In this document: positions 45,410-54,987 of the stretch, in pieces | Layout of the letters: the number at the start of each line of letters is the position of its first letter | Position numbering within the stretch: the first letter of the stretch is position 1 | NCBI GenBank assembly: GCA_013146195.2 | Contig: CM028379.1 | Location: forward strand, 85,657,661 to 85,721,660 | Direction: 5' to 3' | Length of the DNA: 64,000 bases | Origin: Codonopsis lanceolata | Taxonomy: Eukaryota; Streptophyta; Magnoliopsida; Asterales; Campanulaceae | Notes under the pieces: model-generated | Database searches by the model: none | What the model was told of the DNA's origin: nothing | Seen by the model: the letters and a program-made list of their open reading frames with translations, nothing else | Program-made: the position numbers and the translations under genes

Positions 45410-45781
45410 GTGAAAGTGTGTGGTTGTTAACAAATGGAGTGGATTTTCTCAATCAGTAACAATCATTTAAAAAATTGACTTTAGATTATTGAATCATAAG
45501 GACAAATTTTGTTTGTCCGTGTGGTTATGTACAACACAGTATCTTAAAGGTACGACACCAATGAATTCAACACAATTTTATCTTTAACAAGTTTTTCATT
45601 CTTTCACACATTTCATGAAACACTTGGTAGGCTGTCTTTTTAGCTTTAAAGTGATCAAAGTTAACCTACCCAGTCATTTCACACAAACCAACTTAGGGAT
45701 TTGAATTCCTAAGCATCAAGGTCCATGAAATTGGTCCCTATTTTCGCACACAAACAAAGCATTCATTTAAAGTTCATCATA
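45410..45781. other. MULE 3' region, non-coding
   Basis: AT-rich DNA between the LINE and the tandem duplication; nothing recognisable. Confidence 0.45.
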
Positions 45782-46413
45782 AACAAACTGGTTACATAAC
45801 ACAATTGCTTACATCAACCTCACATAAGCATTCATATAGGCAACATATGCCTAGTAGTACCATTTGGAATCAAATGTCATATACAACAACAATCTGGACA
45901 ACAATTAACACAACCCACAACTTTATATTTCAATTGGGCAAATTATCGAAATAACCATCGTACTATTTGCAGGTAACCGATTTGACCAACCACATTACAA
46001 TATCCAAAATGTGACCAATGTTCTCAGTAATTGGGTGCGATGTGGTCCTTGCCATCAATGCCCTACAAGAAAGAAGGTACGCACCCCCTCAACGAGTTCA
46101 ATTCAGACTCACCTAATTCAGTACTCACAAACAAGCTGGTTACATAACACAATTGCTTACATCAACCTCACAAAAGCATTTGTGTAGGCAACATATGCCT
46201 AGTAGTACCATTTGGACTCAAATGTCATATACAACAACAATCTGGACAACAATTAACACAACCCACAACTTGATATTCCAATTGGAAAAATTATCGAAAT
46301 AATCATCGTACTATTTATAGGTAATTGATTTGACCAACCACATTATAACATCTAAAATATGATCAATGAACACAGTAATTGGGTGCGATGTGATCCTTTC
46401 CATCAACGCCCCA
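45782..46413. repeat. Tandem duplication (~347-bp period) with gene-derived filler
   Basis: Copy 1 (45782-46063) and copy 2 (46129-46413) are nearly identical, starting ACAAACTGGTTACATAACAC. Between them, 46066-46126 matches exon 1/intron 1 of the downstream Tls1-like gene (49204-49264) at 59 of 61 positions. Confidence 0.88.
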
Positions 46414-46456
46414 TCCAATTTTGTAACGAACTTGTTAAAGTGAATTAACAAAGGGG

Positions 46457-48510
46457 AGGGTTTAAGGTTTCGAAGGGGAGATGGTTAGAGGAAATTCTCT
46501 CTCTACTGCAAATTCTCTCTAGGGCTAGCCGCTTGGAACTTGGCCTAGGCTTCGGCCATGGCTGCTGCCATGGAGGATCCCCCTCCGGCCCCCTTCACCT
46601 TCAGCCAATAAATCGTTTTCCTCATTATTCGCATCAGCCATAGCCCCAAAATCTGAATCATTGCCGTTCATCCCTCCTACTACGTACAAAGGGGAGCCAG
46701 CCCTTCGGCTCACCCCAGAAATAGTTGCTGCTTTCTCTAAACCATTCCTTCTATCTCTTGTCGGTAAGTTCTCACATGGTAGACCATCCATGGAAATTAT
46801 GCATAAAGAATTCCTAGCCCTCAGACTCAAGGCGGAGGTAACTCTTAGCCATCTTGATCATAAGCATGTCCTTATCCAAACGAATCATGAGGCTGATTTT
46901 CAACGGTTATGGATAAAGAATCAATGGTACGTTGGAGCTTTCCCCATGAGGGTATTCAAATGGACACCGGATTTCAGATCTGATGTTGAAAGTCCCATAG
47001 CACCGGTTTGGTTCTCTCTGCCTAGTCTTCCAATCTATTTGTTCAATAAGCAAACTATTTTCTCAATTGCTAATATGATAGGTACTTCATTGACCATAGA
47101 CCCCCCTACAGCAAACCTGTCTAGATCTAGTGTAGCTAGGATCTGCATTGAAGTAAATCTGACTAAACCCATTCCTAGTCACATTTGGATTGATAGCGGA
47201 TCCTCGAAGGGCTTTTGGCAACCAATCGAAGCTGAACGTCTTCCTCTTTACTACAGTTTCTGCCATAGACAGGGTCATGATGGAGAGTCGTGTAAGATTT
47301 CTCTCAATCAGGTCAATGTGCAGAATATTCAAGACGAGTCGACTGTTCACAAGGGTGAAATTCATATTCAGGAGAAGGCTGCTGCTAACAAGATGGCCTG
47401 GAAGCCTAAAGAAACCATTGTTTCGGTTCTTGTCAATAATCAGGTGCCAGCTATGGATGATATTCCCTCTAGTAGCACTTCCCACGCGCCAGATCCCGTG
47501 CGTACATCTGCTGCCAATGATTTTGCTTCGCCGAAAACTGCCCCCTTTGAACCTGCCAAAGGCCCTATGCAACCAGCCAAAGCAACATCTCCCATGATTA
47601 ATACCCCTTCGGCATCTCCCAAAGACTCTATCCCCCTGCACGATCCTTCGCATCATGTTACAACTTTCACAACAGCGACTGCAACTCCTCCAGCTAGTTC
47701 ATCTTAGGCAGATACCCCTCAAGTCGTTCCCCCTTCTGGAATTCAAGCCCCAAACCTGAATAATTCTTCTTTACAACAAGGTAAACAAGCTCTTTCACCT
47801 ACCCCTTCGAGCTCAACATGTCCACACCTAAGGCAGTCCAAATCAATCCTTCTAGCAGCCTGAAGGTACCAATTCAGGTAAGTTCCTCTTTAGGTTTGAG
47901 CCCAAACTCCCCTCATTTCAACCCCTCGCCTGATAGACAAACGCCGGTTCAATCTTCCAAATCTCCTATTCGTGCTGACCTCTTAACCGTAGAAAATCTT
48001 AATAATATGCAGCGAGCAGATTTTAGGAACATTGTGTCTCCCAAAGTCCCAACCTTTGGCAACCCTAAAGTTGATTGCGTGACAAATGCTATGCCGGATA
48101 TAAGTGGTTTCTTTGATGAAGATTTCACTCACGAAAATCCTTTGAATATTATCTCTCCCAATAAATTTGTTGTTCTGCAAACATTTGACGATGAAGACCC
48201 AAGCAATGACAACTCTCAATTTGAAGCTCGATCCGAAATCTCAAGTCATAAACAATGTAAGCGCAAACCACCTTCGCCCAAATCGCATGTAACAACTCGA
48301 TCTCGCATGCAAAATTCTAATTTTTCGTAATTATTAGTTTGTTTTTTTGCTTTAATTAGGTTTTATTTTTTCGCTTGTTTGATTTTGGTTTTTTTTTTTT
48401 ATTTCCAAGGTAAGACTCCTTTGTTCGCCCTTTAAGGGTAAGGCTGGTTGTCCCCCTTAAAGCTTGTTATTTCCTTTTTATAAAAATCTAGCATTTCCAT
48501 TAAAAAAAAA
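46457..48510 (+). mobile_element. LINE with ORF1 only
   Basis: Flanked by a perfect 15-bp duplication GAATTAACAAAGGGG (46442-46456, 48511-48525) and ending in poly(A). It carries a full-length but damaged ORF1 and then, within about 40 bp, the 3' tail seen at 45285 and 57885. ORF2 is missing cleanly, so this is an internally deleted, non-autonomous LINE copied by another element. Confidence 0.9.
46558..48330 (+). pseudogene. LINE ORF1 (DUF4283 / zinc knuckle protein)
   Basis: Starts MAAAMEDPPPAPF and shifts frame near 46585. It then runs KGEPALRLTPEIVAAFSKPF, KNQWYVGAFPMRVFKWTPDF, PSLPIYLFNKQTIFSIANMI and the half-knuckle CHRQGHDGESC (about 47263). A long Pro/Ser/Thr-rich linker follows, with a stop at 47705, a frameshift near 47810, and then the C-terminal part (47818-48330). 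ORF1 proteins bind the LINE RNA. DUF4283 plus a knuckle is usual in plant LINEs. Confidence 0.85.
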
Positions 48511-48932
48511 GAATTAACAAAGGGGCTATATGAAGGATATTTTTATTTTTCTATTGTCCCCTTTCTTCTCCAAACATTTCTCCTTCAACTCTATCTTTAT
48601 GGGTGTAATAGAGTGAACAAGTATACCACTCCAAGTTTGGAGATGAGAACTTAAGGGTTTCAATGGTACCCATTGAGATGATAGAGGTAAGTATACCACT
48701 ATTTCTTGTTCGGATACGGGGGTATGAATGAAGGGCTAATCTCGTTGTTTTTTTTTATATGCCGAAAAAGGTACTTTGAGCATTTTGAAAATTAATTAGA
48801 TGGAAAGTTTAATGTTATAGGGATGAGAGGAATCTGACATAGAATCAAACAAATTAATTTATTTTTAGGGGTGCGACCAAAATAAATGATTTGTGTAAAT
48901 CAAGTAAATCAAGTATCAAAAAATTAATTAAA

Positions 48933-49116
48933 TATATTATATGCCCGGCTTTTTTTATACACGCAAAACATCGCGTGTTACAAGTTACAACGACGACCAC
49001 TACCGCATTATGCCATATGGTAGCGTCAGCTGTGCCCTAGACCTCAACCTCCATGGGCCAAAAGAAAGTTTAACGGCATACACGCACAATTGTAGTAGCT
49101 GCTGCGTAGGAAAAGA
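48933..49116 (+). promoter_or_regulatory. Short upstream region of the Tls1-like gene
   Basis: Only 184 bp separate the MULE end from the first ATG. TTTTTTATACACG near 48953 is the best TATA-like string. The MULE therefore sits in or at the proximal promoter. Confidence 0.4.
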
Positions 49117-49214
49117 ATGAGGATGAAGGCTAAAAATTTCCGGAAAAGAAGTAGAGAAGATGAAGGAGAAAATCAAGAAGTTGAGCGGGATTCTGATGAA
49201 GAGCAAGAAAGAAG
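49117..49214 (+). CDS. C9orf78/Tls1-family protein, exon 1
   Basis: Encodes MRMKAKNFRKRSREDEGENQ and then an acidic EEQER stretch, the basic-acidic N-terminus of the plant homologue of human C9orf78 (Arabidopsis At1g02330 type), a spliceosome-associated protein. The donor is AG/GTACGC (phase 2). Two in-frame ATGs (49117, 49123) are possible; the second gives MKAKNFRKRS, closer to the family's MK-NFRKRS start. The MULE end lies 184 bp upstream. Bases 49204-49264 (exon end plus intron start) are copied inside that MULE. Confidence 0.85.
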
Positions 49215-49381
49215 GTACGCACCCCCTCGACGAGTTCAATTCGGACTCACCTAATTCAGTACTCGTTTCAGAAGATCTAATGCTACAGGCGGCTTCTATA
49301 ATTGTCTGATTCGTAAAAAAATTGAGATATTTCTCGACAAAGAATGATTGGTTTTTGACTTTGGATTTAAAATCGAAGCAG

Positions 49382-49615
49382 ACTTGCTTTAGAAGAGGTG
49401 AGGTTCCTTCAAAAGCAGAGGGAGAAGAAGTCGGGAGTTCCAGCAATAGTTAATAAAACAGGGCAGGTTTCTGCTAACGGTGGCTCTAGCGGCGGCATCG
49501 GTGGCCTGGTTTCCAAAGTAAGCGACAAGAATGACTGTGATGGGGAAAAAGATGAGCTGGTCTTACAGGATACCTTCGCTCAGGAAACTGCTGTCATGGT
49601 GGAAGACCCACATAT
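49382..49615 (+). CDS. C9orf78/Tls1-family protein, exon 2
   Basis: Acceptor GAAGCAG/A restores the split Arg codon. It encodes RLALEEVRFLQKQREKKSG, VPAIVNKTGQV, a Gly/Ser linker and DELVLQDTFAQETAVMVEDP, the most conserved block of the family. Donor CATAT/GTATGC (phase 2). The frame reads through into the intron to 49721 without family similarity. Confidence 0.9.
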
Positions 49616-50110
49616 GTATGCATTTCTTTTCCTCATTTATGGTTATATATTGGGGTATTTTCATCAGCACGTGCCTATATTTTTTTTGTTCTGGTTTTTT
49701 CTTTTTCTTGAATTTCTTTAGCCTTTTTGTAGGATATTTGTTTCGAGTATCATCTTTTGGTGATGGAACTGTTGATTAAATTTGCAGTTCATGTACTAAA
49801 GCTATTTATTGTATGCAAGAACAAATCAAAGGTAGAACGGAATCAAAATTACACTAGAATGGAATGAATGGGATGGTGTTTTTCATTCAAAAAATTTGGG
49901 GTGCAAACATGGATTGGCTGAGGGAATAAATTTGATCAAGAAATTAAGAAACAGAAACTTAATGATATAAACAAAAATGTTGAGAAATTAAAAATGAGTG
50001 CAAGAGCGCTTTAGTGTTTAACGTAATCTTTCCCCTCATTGTACTTTCTGAATTTAAGTATACTGTAAGCTTTTGACCAGTGATATAATTGTTTACATTT
50101 TATTGAGCAG

Positions 50111-50234
50111 GATAAGATATGTTGAACAAGAGTTGGCTAAAAGAAGGGGGAAGAACATTGACGAGACAAATGAAGTTGGGAATGATATTAAACATGCTGA
50201 GGATGAATTATACAAAATTCCAGAGCATCTTAAA
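50111..50234 (+). CDS. C9orf78/Tls1-family protein, exon 3
   Basis: Acceptor TTGAGCAG/G completes the Met codon. It encodes IRYVEQELAKRRGKNIDETN, then HAEDELYKIPEHLK, matching the family (KYIEQELAKKRG, DELYKIPDHLK). Donor AAA/GTGAGC (phase 0). Exons 1-3 join in frame to about 150 residues of an expected 270 or so. No later exon (the VKKRSSEES, TGIAEVQLPIEYKL and SADYFQRGRDYAEK blocks) was found up to 64000. Either intron 3 exceeds 13 kb of LINE-filled DNA or the gene is a 3'-truncated pseudogene. Confidence 0.85.
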
Positions 50235-50814
50235 GTGAGCTAGCTAGTTTTATGCTCATTCTTTTTTGCTTTCATCTTGATTCATTGTTCCAGACTTCTG
50301 CAATTACTCAACTTCATAGATCTTGGGTACTGCTCCATTCCCTGGTAAGTTTAAATGAACAAAAGAACCTATACTAGATATATAGTATGCGACCCCCCAT
50401 TTATAGTACCCCTCAAAACCATCCTAAAGATGGATGGTCCTAAAACAGGATTGTCTCTGCACTACCTATTCAGAATCATGGAAAACTGTGAACATATTTA
50501 TAAAAAAGTAGTTCAATAGTGGTTTCCTATCTCACTTGCATTGTTATTCCCCTTATTTTTTATGTTACTTTATCAATCGAAAAGAGACAAATCTAAAATA
50601 CTTACTTTCATCCATATTTAAAAAAAAATAAGTGTTGTTCTTTGAGTTATTTAAAATTTGGGGATTCATTTCTAGCACTCAACACTTTGTAGGGAGTTTA
50701 TTGAAAGGATGCAAATGAAATCCCACTATTTGTGATAGAATATTTATAGCAATCCTAAGTCGTATCTTACATCCAAATTTGATGAGTATAGAGGCCCAAG
50801 GACGCTTAATTATC
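50235..50814. other. Intron 3 start or intergenic, nothing recognised
   Basis: AT-rich DNA after the exon 3 donor; no exon or element terminus seen. Confidence 0.45.
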
Positions 50815-51010
50815 GCATGAGGATTTGTTGAAGCATGTCTTCAAGGGGGATGACTTTGGTATGTCAGGTTTCTAGGTGGAAAAGTTAAGCACATTCGGTT
50901 TTGGCGGGATAAATTGGTTGGAAATGTCGTGTTTGAATCCAATCAAGATCTGCTTACGTTGTGCTCTTCCAAGGAACACCATGACTTATGGAGGTTAATG
51001 ATGGCTCTAG
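50815..51010 (+). mobile_element. LINE ORF2 fragment
   Basis: Plus strand encodes GGKVKHIRFWRDKLVGNVVF across a short frame, which resembles the 'G-G--IRFW-D-W-G' block before the zinc-binding RVT domain. It is short, with no tail or TSD found. Confidence 0.45.
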
Positions 51011-51257
51011 ATCTGTAATTCCGACTTTAGAAAATTTCTGGATCGGTAATCGGAGAGGGCTATGGATTTCTTTTTCAAGAGCAGAAGAAACCATAGTAAT
51101 TAAAGGTGACTGCCTCGTTAGCCCGAGGCGAGGCGAGGGGTTGCTGCCTCTACAAAGGTCAGGCGAGGCCTTTTGCTTTTCTGGTTTAGGGCACGAGCCT
51201 TTCTCGCTTTTTCGAGGGGCAAGAGGCATAAAGAGGTTGGTTGCCATCTTTCATTTT
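51011..51257. other. Spacer with a GC-rich near-palindrome
   Basis: At 51110-51210 GCCTCGTTAGCCCGAGGCGA and later GGCGAGGCC form short inverted GCCTCG/CGAGGC pairs. This could be the end of an unknown DNA transposon; no second end or TSD was seen. Confidence 0.3.
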
Positions 51258-51542
51258 TTTATAAGTAAAAATTTTATAAAAAAAGCGTCTAAAAGGAGAC
51301 GCAACCTCTATACATAGTGACAAAATCAAAAATTAATTTACAATAGAGATACTGTCCACAAAATCTGCAAACAGATTATCTCCCTGGCCTGTCACGTCGC
51401 GGCACCAAAATAACATATTCTGCAGAACCGAATGCTTAATTGCCTCTATCGTCCTTTATTTGTTCTCAAAGCATCTACCATTTCTTTCCTTCCATATGGA
51501 CCAACACACAGCAGTGGAGCCACGTTCCATATAAAATTCCTC

Positions 51543-51582
51543 GTTTGATGCTTTTAATATTATTTACTTATCAAAAAAAAAA
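51543..51582 (+). mobile_element. 40-bp LINE tail micro-insertion
   Basis: TTTGATGCTTTTAATATTAT then TTACTTATC plus poly(A), flanked by AAAATTCCTC (51533-51542, 51583-51592). It lies on the opposite strand to the host LINE. This is the 3' end of a LINE like that at 12513, truncated to about 28 nt plus tail. Confidence 0.75.
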
Positions 51583-53817
51583 AAAATTCCTCTTTTTCCT
51601 CTTATATATCGTTCAGCTTTCCATTAAGTGCTTCACTGATCTAGGCATAACCCATGAGATCTTGAAAAGACTAAAAACAAAATCACCTTCCCTGTCACTG
51701 GACAGTGCATTAAAAGATGATTTACACTCTCCTCGTCCTGCTTGCAAAGAAAACACCAATTCACATAAATCTTGTTCCTCTTTCGAAAATTATCATCAGT
51801 TAGGATAGCTTCATTAACTGCTTCCCACATGAAAAACTAACTCTGGCTGGAGCCTTAGATTTCCAGACATTCCTCCAAGGAAAGCGGCCCTCTTTATCCC
51901 TAATCTTCTGATACAAGGATCTGACCGAAAACATCTTATTTTTCTCCCCCTCCCACACTACTCTATCCTCTCCCCTACCACTGACTTTTTGCCTGTACAA
52001 AAACTCCAAAAACTGCACCAGGGAATCTATCTCCCAGTCCTGAAAATTCCTTCGGAAAGATGGAGCCCAAGTTATATCGTCTTCTCCAACCTACACCACC
52101 TCTTTCACCAACTCATCTTCATTCCTTGCTATGTTGAATAGCGCCGGAAAAGCTCTGTATAGTTCCCTGTCCCCGCTCCATCTATCCTTCCAAAAACGGA
52201 CCGAGTCCCCAACACCAATCTTGAACGAAATCCACCGATTCAGCAAGTCTCAGTTTTTCCTAATACCCTTCCACACATTCATTCCATATGTCATATTAAC
52301 CACGTTGGGAGTCTGTTTATTAACCCCCTCCCCATATTTTTCCACTATCACTTTTTTCCATAAAGTGTCACCCTCGCTTGCGTATTTCCATAACCATTTA
52401 CCCATGAGAGCAGTATTAAAACTTTTCAGAATTTTTATTCCTAAACCCCCCTTACTCATATTAGCACACACTGATTCTCACTTTACCGGATGATATTTTC
52501 TTTCCTCAGCATTCCCCTCCCAAAGAAAGTCTCTCCAATTTCTCCAGACCCTTAGCTACATGGGAGGGCATTCCAAACACTGACATAAAGTACGTAGGCA
52601 AGTTAGAAAGTGTGCTTTTGATGAGAGTCTGCCACCCTTTGACAAATACTGCATTTTCCACCCCGCCAAGCTTCACTCAACTCTCTCTATTATCGGATTC
52701 CATATATCCTTATTTCTTGAACTAGCACCGAGAGGAAGACCAAGGTACGAAGTCGGTAACTTACCCACTTTGCACCCGAAGAAATCTGCCAACTGCTGAA
52801 GATTTATCACTTCCCCACTGAAAACACTTCGCTTTTATGAGTGTTGATTTTTAAACCTGAAGCCACCTGGAAAAATAGTAGAATTAGGCGTAGAAAACCC
52901 AGTTGGGAGTGGTCAGCCTCACAAAACACAAGGGTATCATCCGCAAACAGCAAATGGGAATTCTGCAACTCCTGATCCCTGCCTATACCCACATCGAACC
53001 CCCGAATCAGATTTCTTGCTCTCGAAATGTACATCATCCTACTGAAGGCTTCCATGACTATGATGAAGAGGAAAGGAGATAAAGGATCTCCTTGTCGTAA
53101 CCCTCTCGAATTCGAGAAAAAACCTGCAGGCTCACCGTTGATCAGCACTGAAAATTTTACTGAAGAGATGCAGAAAAAGACCCACTCTCCATCTGCTACC
53201 AAAACCCATCCTGGTCAACAGATAATCCAGAAACGCCCAATTAACATGATCATAAGCCTTCTCAATAGAATCTACGATCTCATTAGCAATCAGTACAGCC
53301 TCTGTAATCTGCCTCCCTCCCACAAACGCATACTGATTCTCGGAAATGATCTTCCCCATAACCAATTTCAACCGAGCTGAAAGAACCTTTGCGATGATTT
53401 TATACAATCCTCCTACCAAACTGATCGGCCTGAAATCTTTGACATCTTCTGCCCCGCTGCGTTTAGGAATCAGTGTTATAAAAGTGGTGTTCAAACTTTT
53501 TTCAAACCTCCTATGCTCATAGAAGAAGTTAAAAACAGCCATAACATCGCTCTTAATGATCTCACAGCAGTGCTGGAAGAAAAGACTTGGAAAACCATCC
53601 GGGCTGGAGCTTTGTCACCTTTCAAACCTTTCACTGCTAACCAGACTTCTTCTTCTGTGAAATTGGCTTCTATCAAATCCTTGTCTGCTGCTTTTAAAGA
53701 CCTGAACAGGACCTCTTCCAGTTTAAGCATGCTTTCACTTTTATCAGTGTATAAGTCTTGGTAAAAATCTGTTATGCTGTTTCTGATTAGAAAATCTTCC
53801 TCAAGTATCTCCCCGTT

Positions 53818-53832
53818 TTTTTTTTTTTTGAT
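53818..53832 (-). mobile_element. 15-bp LINE insertion: ATC plus poly(A)
   Basis: The minus strand reads ATC followed by 12 A, flanked by a perfect 15-bp duplication AAGTATCTCCCCGTT (53803-53817, 53833-53847). Poly(A) after ATC is the end of the LINE tails in this window (TTATC-A(n)). Total gain is 30 bp, so the host ORF2 frame is kept and shows NGEIL twice. Confidence 0.75.
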
Positions 53833-54987
53833 AAGTATCTCCCCGTTAATTTTCATCTTCCGAATCTGATTTACATTTTTGTGAGCATTTGCCATCCTAT
53901 GAAAAAAATTCGTATTATTATCCCCTCCCTTAACCATTGGATTCGTGATTTCTGACGCCAACTAATTTCCTCGCTTCGCAACAGTCTCTGCACATCTAAT
54001 TTCAGAATATCCCACTGTGAGAAATCATCTGCATTGAGGCCCTCCACTCCCTCCTTCTCATCCAGCATTCTTATCTCTTCTAAAGACTTGTTCAGATTCG
54101 CCTTCAAATTGCCAAACGTTACTTTATTCCACTCTTTTAAATCAAATTTGAGAAGCTTAAGTTTTCTTGCCATAACGTAACAGGGATCCCCTTCCATCCC
54201 ATAGGCTTGCCATTTCTCTTTTACCCACTCCTTGAACCCCAGGAAATCCAGCCACATTGCCTCAAAACGAAATGGGGATTTCCCCTTTATCAAAACCCCA
54301 CATTCTAGACGCACAGGAACATGGCCAGAAACAATTCTAGGCAAACACGACTGCATCATCCCTTCAAAGCACTCAGCCCATTTGGAAGAAACCAAAAACC
54401 TGTCTATTCGTGAGCACGACTTCCTTTCGCTATTCCTGGACCAAGTGAACATACCACCTTCTAACGGGAGATCCATAAGCTCCATATTATTTATGAATTC
54501 ATTAAACTCTACCATTGCCTGAGAAAACGCTCTGCCCCCAATCGTTCCTGTGGGAAACGGACTACATTGAAATCTCCCCTATACACCACGACAACTCCCC
54601 AATCTGCTGAACAGCACACAATTCATCCCATAATCCTCTTCTCACACTATCCTCACAAGGACCATAAACCCCCGAGAAAATCCATTTCAAACCATTCTCA
54701 ACACCTTCAAAAACAATGGAGACTGAATGAATTCCAAAAAAACTCCCCACCTTGGTAAAAATTCTGCTATCCCATATCACTAACACACCCCCAGCTGTCC
54801 CTGTTGCCCCTAGATGTTCCCATTTCGTCCACCTGTCACCTCCAACCTCCATAACTATCTCTCTATCTTCGTTTCTTGTAAACAAATCAGATGTGATTGC
54901 CATTTTTTAAGAGCTTCCTTAATCACTAATCTTTTTGACCCATCATTAATTCCCCTAACATTCCATGAAATAATTAGTGTATGCATT

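Larger units (their letters stand above)
39190..48932 (+). mobile_element. Autonomous-type MULE, now nested with two LINEs
   Basis: The left end (39190-39306, TTAATTAATTTGTTGGTCCC...) and the right end (48825-48932) form long imperfect inverted repeats sharing TTTAATTAATTT, AAATCATTTATTT and AATTTGTTT blocks in the same order. Inside lie MURA-type transposase remnants (39333-41205), LINEs at 41476-45409 and 46457-48510, and a tandem duplication at 45782-46413. Without the LINEs the element would be about 3.8 kb. No clear 9-bp TSD could be picked because both flanks are AT-rich. Confidence 0.65.
51470..54986 (-). pseudogene. LINE ORF2: endonuclease, reverse transcriptase, zf-RVT
   Basis: The start MHTLIISWNVRGINDGSKR then LICLQETK (about 54986-54880) is the APE-type endonuclease. 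It continues with GGVLVIWDSRIF, FSGVYGP and GGMFTWSRNSERKSCSRIDRF. Reverse transcriptase: LNTTFITLIPKRSGAEDVKD, GLRQGDPLSPFLFI and the catalytic FADD box near 52940. The zinc-binding domain reads GEGEDRVVW-like to WCFLCKQDEESVNHLLMHCP (about 51730), with the tail at 51480-51530. At least five frameshifts or stops disable it. No RNase H domain was seen here, unlike the LINE at 41476. Confidence 0.85.

Noticed and set aside
47087..47656. 189-codon minus frame
   Set aside because: Antisense shadow of LINE ORF1.
49000..49446. 148-codon minus frame
   Set aside because: Antisense shadow over exon 1 and intron 1 of the Tls1-like gene.
51108..51235. GC-rich near-palindrome as a MITE or attachment site
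   Set aside because: Only short GCCTCG/CGAGGC pairs; no TIR pair or target duplication could be defined.
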